Source of the DNA: an uncultured Bacteroidota bacterium
GTDB lineage: Bacteria; Bacteroidota; Bacteroidia; Bacteroidales; 4484-276
Length of the DNA stretch: 32,197 nucleotides
Direction of reading: 5' to 3'
NCBI GenBank assembly: GCA_903944895.1
Contig: CAJATL010000325.1
Location: 1-32,197 of the forward strand
The notes under the pieces are model-generated. The model made no database searches. It saw only the letters and a list, made by a program, of their open reading frames with translations, and was not told the DNA's origin. The position numbers were made by a program, and so were the translations under genes. Each line of letters opens with the position of its first letter. Position 1 is the first letter of the stretch. Positions 1-8,978 of this stretch are shown here, one piece after another.

Positions 1-3
1 CCG

Positions 4-111
4 GTCAAGCCTGGCGGTCAGAAATTTCCTCAAAAATTTCTGAAGCCACCCAACGGGCGGGCAGCCATTGTCAGAACAGAAAGAAGCAAGCAATGGCTGT
101 CCGGGCTTGAC
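4..111. repeat. Structured element with three nested stems
   Basis: An outer stem pairs GTCAAGCCTGG (4-14) with CCGGGCTTGAC (101-111) with one G-U wobble. It encloses two hairpins: TCAGAAATTT (18-27) with AAATTTCTGA (34-43), and CAGCCATTG (62-70) with CAATGGCTG (91-99). Together they would form a three-way junction in RNA or extruded DNA. The window starts here, so the element may extend further left. It could be a structured RNA, a mobile-element end or a repeat-family member; nothing in the sequence decides between these. Confidence 0.5.
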
Positions 112-339
112 AAAGGATATTTGGCTGGCTGTACCTTTGCATGAATTAATAACCACCCCTACAGAATTGAGACTGCAACGAGATTGCATCATAAACAACA
201 GGCAAATTCGAGAATGACAGTTTAGAGGAGATGGTTTTCTGAGCGGCGGCCAGAAAAGGCAGAATTTGAGCGCCGGATTTTCTTTTTTGCCTCGCTTTTT
301 CTTTTAAAAAGAAAAAAAGAGCGGAAAATTTCCACTAAA

Positions 340-405
340 CGGTAAATGTCAGGCGATTAACTACAATAAATTTCCAGAATAATTTTAATCGTCTGATATT
401 TACCG
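340..405. repeat. Imperfect inverted repeat, 21-bp arms
   Basis: The arm at 340-360 pairs with the arm at 385-405 at 19 of 21 positions by Watson-Crick, and the two exceptions can form G-U wobbles in one strand's RNA. The loop is 24 nt. No gene lies immediately before it, so it is not an obvious terminator. Confidence 0.6.
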
Positions 406-411
406 TCTTGG

Positions 412-467
412 GCGCTTTTTTGGCATCAAAATTCAGTTTCAAAAATATTTTTATGCCATAAAAGCGC
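412..467. repeat. Imperfect inverted repeat, 15-bp arms
   Basis: GCGCTTTTTTGGCAT (412-426) and ATGCCATAAAAGCGC (453-467) are inverted with a single mismatch across a 26-nt A/T-rich loop. It follows the previous inverted repeat by 6 bp, so the two form a tandem pair of hairpins. Confidence 0.6.
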
Positions 468-644
468 AAAAAAGTGGTTAGATTCGCTCTAAATAACGCC
501 TCCTATGGTTGATTATCAGCGTTTAAACCTATGTTTGGAAACTTTTTTAAAGTTTTACAAGGTAATTCTGGACGACCCGCCCAGCGGACGGGGTGCAATG
601 ACAGCCCTTCATATAGCGATATATGACGCGCCACAGTACGAACT

Positions 645-804
645 ATTGAGCGTTGTATTGCGATGTATTGAGCGTGGTGTATTGCCATCAATTGAGCGGT
701 GAATTGTGCTGTATTGAGTGCCCTGTTGCCATCAATTGAGCGGTGTATTGCGCTGTATTGCGTGCCCTGTTGCCGACTATTGAGCGTGGTATTGGCCGTA
801 ATTG
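645..804. repeat. 22/44-bp tandem repeat array with ATTG core
   Basis: An ATTG (or GTTG) core recurs with spacing alternating 12 and 10 bp, giving a 22-bp period from 645 to 804, with one 14-bp spacing near 667-681. From 682 a higher-order 44-bp period appears: TTGCCATCAATTGAGCGGTG occurs at 682 and near-identically at 726, and TTGCC recurs at 770. It does not sustain a plausible protein. The units are directly contiguous, with no unique spacers, so it is not a CRISPR array. Confidence 0.75.
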
Positions 805-1365
805 ATTGTAATAGGGCTTGTTATGGTGCAGAATAGCACGCTCCAACCAGTGGTTAACAAAGGCAACCACTGTTAGAATTGATTTAGCATCGCCTAGCAT
901 TGAATCTCTTAGTTTGGTAGAGCATAGAAGCCTTTTCAAGGTAGGAATTTTGTTTGGCTGTTAACTTGGCTATGAAATTTGAATAGCAGCAGGAAGGTTG
1001 GTTTTATTTTTTAGCCTGGTTTTTTCTTTTGCTGGTACATGCAAAGAAGAAAAAATATGGTGCGCACCGATCATGACAAAACAATGGCGTGCACCGAAAT
1101 TAACGTAAAAAAAAGATTTTTTGAATTACAAAAGAGGTTAATCCGTTGTATTTCAGAACATATCTCCAAGATCAATTTGAAAATCACATCTTAAGTCGGC
1201 GTTTTTGTGGGTGTCAAAGGTATTTTATGCTTGAAATGTTTGTACTTTTGATTCAAACAAAGAAATTATCCCAAATTTAAAAAACTGTGCGTTGTGGTGT
1301 GCGTTTCAAAATAATAAAGCCTTGCATATTATTCATTTACAAGGCTATACAATTTATTATAGTAA

Positions 1366-1497
1366 TCCCTACGGGACTTTGTAACTGAAGGGGGTCAACT
1401 TTCTTTCTACCAACATTTAGTCCCTAACGGGACTACCCCGTAGGGGTAAAATGTTGGTAGAAAGTAGGATACGAAAAAGTTTAAAGTCCCGTAGGGA
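1366..1497. repeat. Nested palindromic intergenic element (REP-like)
   Basis: An outer perfect inverted repeat, TCCCTACGGGACTTT (1366-1380) with AAAGTCCCGTAGGGA (1483-1497), encloses a second perfect 16-bp one, CTTTCTACCAACATTT (1403-1418) with its complement at 1449-1464. Inside that are two short palindromes, AGTCCC-TAAC-GGGACT and TACCCC-GTA-GGGGTA. The build resembles the dispersed REP-type intergenic elements of many bacteria; membership in such a family is inference. Confidence 0.65.
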
Positions 1498-1627
1498 CGA
1501 AATGTTTTTTAACCGGTCAACAGTGAAAACTTTACTAAAATCCCTCAGTTTTTCGGTTTGATCCATTAAATGCTCATCAGGAAATAAACCAATAATACCC
1601 CTTATTTAATAAAACATGCAGCATTGC

Positions 1628-1683
1628 TTAATCATTTGTTAATCTTTAGGTAATCTTTAGTTAATATTTATCTGGTAAAATTG
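1628..1683 (+). promoter_or_regulatory. Predicted Pho box array and -7 element for the giant phosphatase gene
   Basis: Four direct repeats of exactly 11 bp start at 1628, 1639, 1650 and 1661, with pentamers TTAAT, TTAAT, GTAAT, TTAAT. After a 4-bp gap (1672-1675) comes TAAAATTG (1676-1683), one mismatch from the Bacteroidota -7 consensus TAnnTTTG. Transcription would start near 1690, giving a leader of about 35 nt before the ATG at 1724. Pho boxes in other phyla also use 11-bp direct repeats placed just upstream of the core promoter; binding by a PhoB-like regulator is inferred. Confidence 0.7.
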
Positions 1684-1723
1684 TGGATAATTATTTAATT
1701 TTTTAATTAATAAAGATTGTCTT

Positions 1724-4700
1724 ATGAGAATATTTAACTTATTGAAAATGATGATAATAGTTGTTTTATTCCAACTTTTATCAATTGATCTGGTCGCGCA
1801 AAACCAGAAAGTTTTTGTGGCATCCGACCTCCACTACTTCGATCCTGACCTTATTATTAATGATGGACCGGCACTTGAAACCTATCTGATGATGGACCGT
1901 AAAATGATCCGCGAAAGCGCTGCCATTTTTGAAGCGATGGTTGATACCATTTTGTCAATCCATCCTGACCTGGTTTTTTTTACCGGCGACCTTACCAAAG
2001 ATGGCGAACTCACCAGCCACCAAAAATTTGCAGGCTACTGTCAGATTTTGGAAGATGCAGGCATCGAAGTTTTGGTGATTCCCGGAAACCACGACATCAA
2101 CAACCCTCATGCTTTTGCGTATGATGGCGCAAACGTGATTCCTGTTCCCGGAGTTAGCCCGGAAGAATTTGCCAGCATTTATGAAAATTTCGGATTTGGC
2201 CAGGCCATCGCCAAAGACCCGAATTCGTTGACTTACATTGTTGAACCAGCTCCTGGATTGCAAATTTTTGCCATGGATGTTTGCAGATACGACGACAACT
2301 ACACACTTGGGCATCCAGTTACCGCCGGAAGCATCCCTGCCGATTCGTATTCATGGATTGCCGGAAAACTCCACGAAGCCAAACAAAACAACAAACAAGT
2401 TCTTGGCTTGATGCATCACGGTTTGATGGAACATTACCTCGGACAAAAAACACTTTTTTCGGAATATGTGATTGATGGTTACGACACCCTTTCGGTAAAC
2501 TTTGCCAACATGGGCATGAAGGCCGTTTTTACCGGACACTATCACGCTCAGGACATTGTTGAATCTACAAATACCGGGAGCAATAAAATTTACGACATCG
2601 AAACCGGATCTTCGGTTACCTATCCTTGTCCTTTCAGAGTAATTGATATCGAAAACAATGATCTGGTAAACATTACAAGTGGCGTAATCGATCATATTAA
2701 TTATGATTTGGGTGGTGTTGATTTTCAAACTTACGCCTATAATTATATCGCTGCCGGATTACCACTTTTGGTAAACTATATTCTTACCAGCCCTCCATAC
2801 AGCCTCGATCCGATGAGTGCCGGAATGATTACGCCCGTTGTTACCGAAGCTTTTATTGCGCACTACCACGGTAACGAAGGTAACCCTTCGCCACAATCGC
2901 AGGCTGTGATTAACTATTTGCTTTCGCAACCAGCATATCAGATGTTTGGAATGATGATTATGTCCATTTGGAATGATCCAATGCCGGATGACTGGACATT
3001 TGGATTTGAAATGTTCCATGAATTTGCCGTACAAACCAGCCCAAGAATGATTTATTCAAGTGCCTCCGGCGACATTTTTAAAGGTGGGTTTGGTTCGGGA
3101 ATGTTTGCTGCACCCGGCCAGGATGATACTTTTTATATGATAACCGACCGTGGCCCCAATGCCGACGGACCAACAATTGATGTTAAAATATTCCCGGTAC
3201 CTGATTTTACTCCACAGGTTGGAATATTTAAAATGGTAGGAAATGACCTTATTCTTCAGGATTCGATCTTGTTAAAACGCCATGATGGTACTTTACTCAC
3301 TGGTTTACCAAATCCTGTTGGGATGGGTTCGACAGGCGAAACAGCCCTGGATCTTAATGGAAATGTTTTGGGTACCGATCCTGATGGACTCGACAGTGAA
3401 AGTATTGCTGTTTGTGCTGACGGTTCATTCTGGGTTAGTGATGAATACGGTCCACATATCGTTCATTTCGATGCCAATGGAAATACAATCGAGCGAATTA
3501 ACCCGTTTGGAACCGGAACCGGCGGAAGAAAACTTCCGGCAGTTCTTGCAAAAAGACGCGTCAACCGCGGTATGGAAGGTTTGGCAATAACTCCCGACGG
3601 CAAAACCCTGGTTGGTATCATGCAGTCAACCATGTACAACCCAACCAGCACCATTGCTGGTAAAAACGTAACCCGAATTTTATCTTTTAACATCGAAACC
3701 GGCGCTACCAAACAGTTTATCTATTTGCAGGAAGCGAACGCACTTTCAAACAGTGAAATTTCAGCTATTGATAATAACACCTTCCTGGTAATCGAACGCG
3801 ATGGTTTATTCCCGGGTGATGCAACTCCTGCTGTTTACAAACGCGTTTATAAAATCTACACCGATGGCGCTACCGATGTCTCGGATCCTGAAAATGGTGA
3901 ATTCGGACTGATGTTCCAGAATGGCACAAAAACCATCGAACAACTCACTGCCGCTCAATTATTGGCCGAAGGTGTTGTTCCGGTTCGCAAAGTACTGGTT
4001 GCCGACCTGCTGGTTGATGTTCCAGGCTATCCTCACGATAAACTCGAAGGTGTTGGAATTATCAACGACCAATTGATTGCTGTGAGCAATGATGACGATT
4101 TTGCCATTGTGCCTGACGGAAACAACGGTTATGCCCAAAAGATTCTTCCGGCAACCGGAGAAATTGACCGCACCACAAATTATTTGCTCAGCCTGCCTCA
4201 ATCACTTTCGTCGGGTTACAAAAGTGGAAATACAGCACCGGTTGCCAGCCTCGATATTCCTGACCAGTCGCTTAGCACCGGTGAAGTTGTTGTTTTAAAT
4301 CTTAACGACTACTTTACCGATGCAGAAGGAAACATGCTCACTTATTCGGCAAAATTGCCTAACGGAACAATGGTTCCTGAATGGATAAAATACGATCAGT
4401 TTGCAAAAACACTTACGTTATGCCCGGCTTACCCGGCAACCCTCACCGTTGAAGTTACAGCAACCGACCTGATTGATAAAACATCGCAGGAGTTCGATAT
4501 TAATGTAGTAGTTGCCAATCCGATGCTTACCTACCTTAGCGGGATAAAACTGGGTTCGTGGGGCAAAGGCGCCGCCGAAATATCAGCTTATGATGCCGGA
4601 ACCAAAAAACTGTTCGTAACCAATGCCGAGTTTACCACCCTTGATATTATTGATCTTACCGATCCATCAAATCCTGCAAAGGTTGATGATGTTGATATAA

Positions 4701-7700
4701 CAACTTACGGCGCCGGATTGCAAAGTGTGGCTGTTTACAACGGTGTAGTTGCTGTTGCTGTGCAACCAGAAACTTCAACCGATCCGGGATTTGTTGTTTT
4801 CTTCGATACCGACGGAAATTTCCTGAGCCAGGTAACGGCAGGTTCATTGCCGGATATGCTCGCATTTACCCATGACGGAACAAAATTGCTTGTTGCCAAC
4901 GAAGGCGAACCAAACACCGCTTACACCGTTGATCCCGAAGGTTCAATCTCGATTATTGACATGACTGTTGGAGCGGCTAACTTAACCAATGCAAATGTTG
5001 CGACTGCAGGTTTTACCGCTTTCAATGGTGCAACCCTTGATGCAGGTATCCGTATTTTCGGCCCGAACGCCACCGTTGCTCAGGACATCGAACCCGAATA
5101 TATCGCCATTTCGGCGGATAATACCAAGGCTTTTGTTACCTGTCAGGAAAACAATGCTTTTGCTGTTGTTGATATTGCTACAGCCACTGTTACCAACTTG
5201 TTGGGAATGGGATTCAAAAACCACAGCCTTCCCGGAAACGGAATGGATGCAAGCGATAGATCATCTGCTGTTCAAATCAAGTCGTGGCCAGTGTTTGGAA
5301 TGTACCTGCCCGATGCTGTTGACAGCTATAGCGTAAATGGAAAAACTTACTATGTTACCGTAAACGAAGGCGATGCAAGAGCTTATGCTGGATACAGCGA
5401 AGAAGCTCGCGTAAAAGACCTCACACTCGATCCGGTTGCATTCCCTAATGCAAGTTGGTTAAAGAAAAACGAAAATCTCGGCCGACTTAAAACTACCAAA
5501 GCAAATGGCGACATTGATAATGATGGCGATTTTGATGAGATTTATTGCTTCGGTGGCCGTTCGTTTACTATTTGGGACGAAAACGGGAATGTAGTTTTCG
5601 ATAGCCAGGATGACATCGAACAAATTACATCAGGTTATCTTGCCAACAATTTCAATGCTTCGCACGAAGGAAATAATTCGTTTAAAGATCGTAGCGACGA
5701 CAAAGGCCCGGAACCGGAAGCGCTGAAAATTGCTCAGATTGACGGACGCTATTACGCTTTCATCGGGCTTGAGCGCGTGGGCGGAATCATGGTTTACGAT
5801 GTTACAAATCCAAATTTCCCCGATTTTGTTGAATATCGCAACGACAGAAATTTTGCTGTTGATGCCAAAGATGATCTTACCGGTCATTATGGCCCCGAAG
5901 GCATTATTTTTATCGAAGCCTCCGAAAGTGGAAACGGACAACCACTCGTTGTAGTTTCACACGAAATCAGCGGAAGCGTTGCCATTTATCAGGTAAATGC
6001 TACAAATGCCGTGTTGCCTCAGATGCTTACCGTACTTCATAACAACGATGGCGAATCGCAATTGATCGAATCAAGTTATGGCGCGGCTTATGGCGGAGTT
6101 GCCAATTTCAAATTCAAAGCCGATTCGTTACGAAGCGAAGCTTTCAGCAAAATGAGCCCGGCAATTATGCTTTCGTCAGGCGATAATTTCCTTGCCGGCC
6201 CTGAATTTTCGGCAAGCCTCAATCTTCCTGCCGGTCAGCCATACTACGATGCTGTTGCCATGGATCATATCGGTTATGATGCAGTTGCCATGGGAAATCA
6301 TGATTTCGACTTTGGACCTGATATTCTCGAAAAATTCATCCGCGATTATTCTCTCACGCAGCCTCCATACCTGGGCGCAAACCTCGACTTCTCGAATGAA
6401 CCTGGCATGTTGGATCTTGTTAACACTGGAAGAATTAAGAAATCAACCGTGGTTAACCTGAATGGAACCTACGTTGGTGTGGTTGGGTTAACAACCCCAA
6501 TGCTTGATTACATTTCAAGCCCGCGCAATGTTATTGTTAACGATGACCTTGTAAATATTGCCCAGGCAGAAATTGATTCGCTCATCAATCTGGGATTGAA
6601 CAAAATCATACTCATCAGTCATCTTCAGAGTATAAAAGAAGACTCAGCCCTCATTTCACAACTTCGTCATGTTGATATCGCCATTGCTGGCGGCGGCAGC
6701 GAACTGCTTACCAACGATCCTTCGATTGCACTTCCGGGTATGGAAGTTTATGGTAATTATCCGCTCGAATACAACGATGCCGACGGTGAAACTGTTTACG
6801 TGGTTACCACACCCGGCGAATACACCTACGTTGGCCACCTGATGGCTGAATTTGATATTGATGGAAACGTTGTAAGTATTGACCCGGCAAGTAATCCGGT
6901 TTTGGTTACAAAAACTACCCCCGATGCTGAGCTTAAAGAACTGGTTGAAGAACCTGTTTCGGAATATGTGGCAAACCTTGCCCAAAATATTATTGCAACA
7001 ACTCAGGTAACTTTAGATGGTATTAGAAATAATGTGAGGACATTAGAAACCAACGAAGGCGACCTGGTGGCTGATGCGATGTTTTGGCAGGCCACACAAC
7101 TTGCACCTGCTTTTGGTGTAAACCTTCCGGATGTAGCCTTCCAGAATGGCGGAGGAATCCGTAACAATACATTAATTAACGCTGGTTCAAACATAACCGA
7201 GCTTACTACTTTCGATATTCTTCCTTTTGCCAATTTTGTTGCAATTATCGAAAATGTATCACCTTCACAGTTTAAAGAAGTGCTCGAAAACGCTGTATCA
7301 CGGGTTGAATTTGTTGACGGACGTTTTGCTCAGATTGCTGGTTTTGAATTTACCTGGGATCCGGCCGGAACACGTCAGATAATTACCAATGGACTGGTTA
7401 CAACTCCCGGTACAAGAGTTATCGAAGCTAAACTTGCCAACGGAACCATGATTATTGCCAATGGAAGTGTTGTTCCGGGCGCTCCGGCCATTAACATCGC
7501 AACCATCGATTTTCTTGCAAAAGGTGGCGACCAGTATCCTCTGACCAATCTCGGTTTTACCACACTCGGTGTAACTTATCAGCAGGCGCTCTACAATTAT
7601 ATTACAAGCTCCAAAGCTGCTGTAATTACTGCTGCCGGTTATCCCGAAGGTGGAAATGCCCGCATCCTGAACCTGAACCAGCAAAACATAAATACACCAA

Positions 7701-8842
7701 AAGGCTGGAGCATCATTTCAGGATACATCGAGCCTGATAATAATGACATAAAAGAGGTTCTTAAAAAAGTTACAACCTCTGGCAATCTTGAAATTATGAT
7801 TTCGAGGAATGGTTTTTACTGGCCTTCGCAAAACATAAACACCTTTACAAGTGGATGGAGCAGCCAATTTGGGTATAAAATAAAAATGAATGTTGGCGAT
7901 AACTTTATCTTAAAAGGCATAAGAACCGAAAACAAAGTTGTTGATCTGGTAAAAGGTGTGAATTATTTACCGGTGCCATCAACACACCCTGTAGCTGCTG
8001 ATGCTGTTTTTTCTCAAATTGCAAATCAGTTGATTTTTGCTTTTGATATCGAAAATGGTGCAATTTATTGGCCTGACGGTGGATTATTTACCCTCGGCCA
8101 ACTTGTTCCGGGCAATGGCTATATCGTAAGTTTGAGTGCTCCTGCAAGTGTTGATTTCTCAGGATTCAAATCATCACCACTCCAAAAAAATGTGAATTTG
8201 TACCAACAGATTTCAACTTCACCATTTAAAACCGAGCTCACCGGAAACTATCATCTTATCGCAATTTTAAACGAAACGATGAATGATTTCGAACAAGGGG
8301 ATGTTATCACAATTTTTAAAGATAACAACACTTTTGCCGGACAGGTTTTGGTTGAGAAAAATGGTAAAAATACCTGCATCATGGCTGTTGGCGACGATGT
8401 AACCACCGAAACAACCGAAGGATTCCTGAATGGTGAAACCATGAACTTTAAGTTGTACCGCCCTTCGACCGAAGAAATTTTCGACCTTAATCCTGAATTT
8501 AGCAACAACCTGCCAAATGCTGGTTTATTTGCCGAAAATGGCGCTTCGATGATTGTTAAATTCCAGGCAACTTCGGTTAATACGATTACTGCTGTCGGAA
8601 GCTTTAGTGTTTATCCAAACCCAAATACCGGAACATTTAATGTTATGGTTAAAGGTTTTGACGAAATAATCAAGCTTGAAGTATTTAATGCCCAGGGCCA
8701 ACTCATTCGGCAAAATTCGATGAACTCCGAAATTCAGGGAATCGAATTTAAGATTGATCTCAGCACATCACCCAAAGGAATCTATTTTGTAAAGGCTAAC
8801 AGCCGTTCCAATAACTGGTCGCAAAAGGTGATTGTAAAATAA
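1724..8842 (+). CDS. Giant secreted multi-phosphatase: calcineurin-like phosphoesterase, phytase-like, choice-of-anchor I and 5'-nucleotidase domains with T9SS tail
   Basis: This 2372-residue protein has a signal peptide (about 1-26). A calcineurin-like metallophosphoesterase (28-330) shows D35-x-H37, GDL (88-90), GNHD (121-124), HH (231-232) and GHYH (271-274). A phytase-like beta-propeller (about 445-830) follows, with TDRGPNADGP and EGLAITPDG motifs. Next come a cadherin-like segment (838-930), a choice-of-anchor I-type domain (about 935-1425), and a 5'-nucleotidase unit whose N-domain (1434-1700) has GD (1486-1487), GNHD (1524-1527) and SH (1632-1633) and whose C-domain (1765-1985) has QNGGGIR (1807-1813). 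A GWS-type module (1991-2285) and a type A sorting domain with YPNP (2297-2300) end it. The likely role is release of phosphate from organic phosphates at the cell surface. The 5'-nucleotidase N-domain has unusual metal-ligand positions. A Pho-type promoter precedes it and a terminator follows. Domain calls are strong; substrates are unknown. Confidence 0.9.
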   Translation: MRIFNLLKMMIIVVLFQLLSIDLVAQNQKVFVASDLHYFDPDLIINDGPALETYLMMDRKMIRESAAIFEAMVDTILSIHPDLVFFTGDLTKDGELTSHQKFAGYCQILEDAGIEVLVIPGNHDINNPHAFAYDGANVIPVPGVSPEEFASIYENFGFGQAIAKDPNSLTYIVEPAPGLQIFAMDVCRYDDNYTLGHPVTAGSIPADSYSWIAGKLHEAKQNNKQVLGLMHHGLMEHYLGQKTLFSEYVIDGYDTLSVNFANMGMKAVFTGHYHAQDIVESTNTGSNKIYDIETGSSVTYPCPFRVIDIENNDLVNITSGVIDHINYDLGGVDFQTYAYNYIAAGLPLLVNYILTSPPYSLDPMSAGMITPVVTEAFIAHYHGNEGNPSPQSQAVINYLLSQPAYQMFGMMIMSIWNDPMPDDWTFGFEMFHEFAVQTSPRMIYSSASGDIFKGGFGSGMFAAPGQDDTFYMITDRGPNADGPTIDVKIFPVPDFTPQVGIFKMVGNDLILQDSILLKRHDGTLLTGLPNPVGMGSTGETALDLNGNVLGTDPDGLDSESIAVCADGSFWVSDEYGPHIVHFDANGNTIERINPFGTGTGGRKLPAVLAKRRVNRGMEGLAITPDGKTLVGIMQSTMYNPTSTIAGKNVTRILSFNIETGATKQFIYLQEANALSNSEISAIDNNTFLVIERDGLFPGDATPAVYKRVYKIYTDGATDVSDPENGEFGLMFQNGTKTIEQLTAAQLLAEGVVPVRKVLVADLLVDVPGYPHDKLEGVGIINDQLIAVSNDDDFAIVPDGNNGYAQKILPATGEIDRTTNYLLSLPQSLSSGYKSGNTAPVASLDIPDQSLSTGEVVVLNLNDYFTDAEGNMLTYSAKLPNGTMVPEWIKYDQFAKTLTLCPAYPATLTVEVTATDLIDKTSQEFDINVVVANPMLTYLSGIKLGSWGKGAAEISAYDAGTKKLFVTNAEFTTLDIIDLTDPSNPAKVDDVDITTYGAGLQSVAVYNGVVAVAVQPETSTDPGFVVFFDTDGNFLSQVTAGSLPDMLAFTHDGTKLLVANEGEPNTAYTVDPEGSISIIDMTVGAANLTNANVATAGFTAFNGATLDAGIRIFGPNATVAQDIEPEYIAISADNTKAFVTCQENNAFAVVDIATATVTNLLGMGFKNHSLPGNGMDASDRSSAVQIKSWPVFGMYLPDAVDSYSVNGKTYYVTVNEGDARAYAGYSEEARVKDLTLDPVAFPNASWLKKNENLGRLKTTKANGDIDNDGDFDEIYCFGGRSFTIWDENGNVVFDSQDDIEQITSGYLANNFNASHEGNNSFKDRSDDKGPEPEALKIAQIDGRYYAFIGLERVGGIMVYDVTNPNFPDFVEYRNDRNFAVDAKDDLTGHYGPEGIIFIEASESGNGQPLVVVSHEISGSVAIYQVNATNAVLPQMLTVLHNNDGESQLIESSYGAAYGGVANFKFKADSLRSEAFSKMSPAIMLSSGDNFLAGPEFSASLNLPAGQPYYDAVAMDHIGYDAVAMGNHDFDFGPDILEKFIRDYSLTQPPYLGANLDFSNEPGMLDLVNTGRIKKSTVVNLNGTYVGVVGLTTPMLDYISSPRNVIVNDDLVNIAQAEIDSLINLGLNKIILISHLQSIKEDSALISQLRHVDIAIAGGGSELLTNDPSIALPGMEVYGNYPLEYNDADGETVYVVTTPGEYTYVGHLMAEFDIDGNVVSIDPASNPVLVTKTTPDAELKELVEEPVSEYVANLAQNIIATTQVTLDGIRNNVRTLETNEGDLVADAMFWQATQLAPAFGVNLPDVAFQNGGGIRNNTLINAGSNITELTTFDILPFANFVAIIENVSPSQFKEVLENAVSRVEFVDGRFAQIAGFEFTWDPAGTRQIITNGLVTTPGTRVIEAKLANGTMIIANGSVVPGAPAINIATIDFLAKGGDQYPLTNLGFTTLGVTYQQALYNYITSSKAAVITAAGYPEGGNARILNLNQQNINTPKGWSIISGYIEPDNNDIKEVLKKVTTSGNLEIMISRNGFYWPSQNINTFTSGWSSQFGYKIKMNVGDNFILKGIRTENKVVDLVKGVNYLPVPSTHPVAADAVFSQIANQLIFAFDIENGAIYWPDGGLFTLGQLVPGNGYIVSLSAPASVDFSGFKSSPLQKNVNLYQQISTSPFKTELTGNYHLIAILNETMNDFEQGDVITIFKDNNTFAGQVLVEKNGKNTCIMAVGDDVTTETTEGFLNGETMNFKLYRPSTEEIFDLNPEFSNNLPNAGLFAENGASMIVKFQATSVNTITAVGSFSVYPNPNTGTFNVMVKGFDEIIKLEVFNAQGQLIRQNSMNSEIQGIEFKIDLSTSPKGIYFVKANSRSNNWSQKVIVK

Positions 8843-8869
8843 GTTAGTGTTAAGGTTTAAATTAAGTTT

Positions 8870-8902
8870 AAAAGGCTGTCCGGAAACGGATGGCCTTTTT
8901 TT
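8870..8902 (+). terminator. Intrinsic terminator of the giant phosphatase gene
   Basis: A 13-bp stem (8870-8882 with 8887-8899, including two G-U wobbles) closes a GAAA tetraloop and runs into a T-tract. It lies 28 bp after the stop codon and ends 2 bp before the Pho-type array of the next gene, so the two transcription units are tightly separated. Confidence 0.85.
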
Positions 8903-8903
8903 A

Positions 8904-8959
8904 TTAATCTTTTATTAACATTGAATTAACCTCATCTTAATTTTAGACGGATAGGTTTG
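8904..8959 (+). promoter_or_regulatory. Predicted Pho box array and -7 element for the TonB-dependent receptor
   Basis: Four direct 11-bp repeats begin at 8904, 8915, 8926 and 8937 with pentamers TTAAT, TTAAC, TTAAC, TTAAT. A 4-bp gap precedes TAGGTTTG (8952-8959), a perfect TAnnTTTG. The start site would fall near 8963-8966, leaving a leader of only about 13-16 nt to the ATG at 8979. Confidence 0.75.
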
Positions 8960-8978
8960 TCAATCAAATTAAATGTTT

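Larger units (their letters stand above)
1..1627. other. Long non-coding, repeat-rich region
   Basis: No open frame here looks like a real gene: the only candidates are 60-85 codons, lack recognisable domains and run through repeats. The stretch instead holds a folded element at 4-111, an A/T-rich hairpin near 291-322, two imperfect inverted repeats at 340-405 and 412-467, a tandem array at 645-804, a short direct repeat of a GTGCACCGA-type motif near 1060-1100, and nested palindromes at 1366-1497. Such accumulation suggests a decayed or repeat-colonised intergenic region. Function is unknown. Confidence 0.6.

Noticed and set aside
4-111. tRNA or rRNA fragment
   Set aside because: The stem pattern has no tRNA T-loop or anticodon signature, and no rRNA motif is recognisable.
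645-804. CRISPR array
   Set aside because: Units are contiguous 22/44-bp degenerate repeats without unique spacers, and no cas genes are present.
503-939. Short open frames on both strands (505-702 plus, 688-939 minus)
   Set aside because: They overlap the tandem array, have no signal peptide or domain and no promoter, and look like chance frames.
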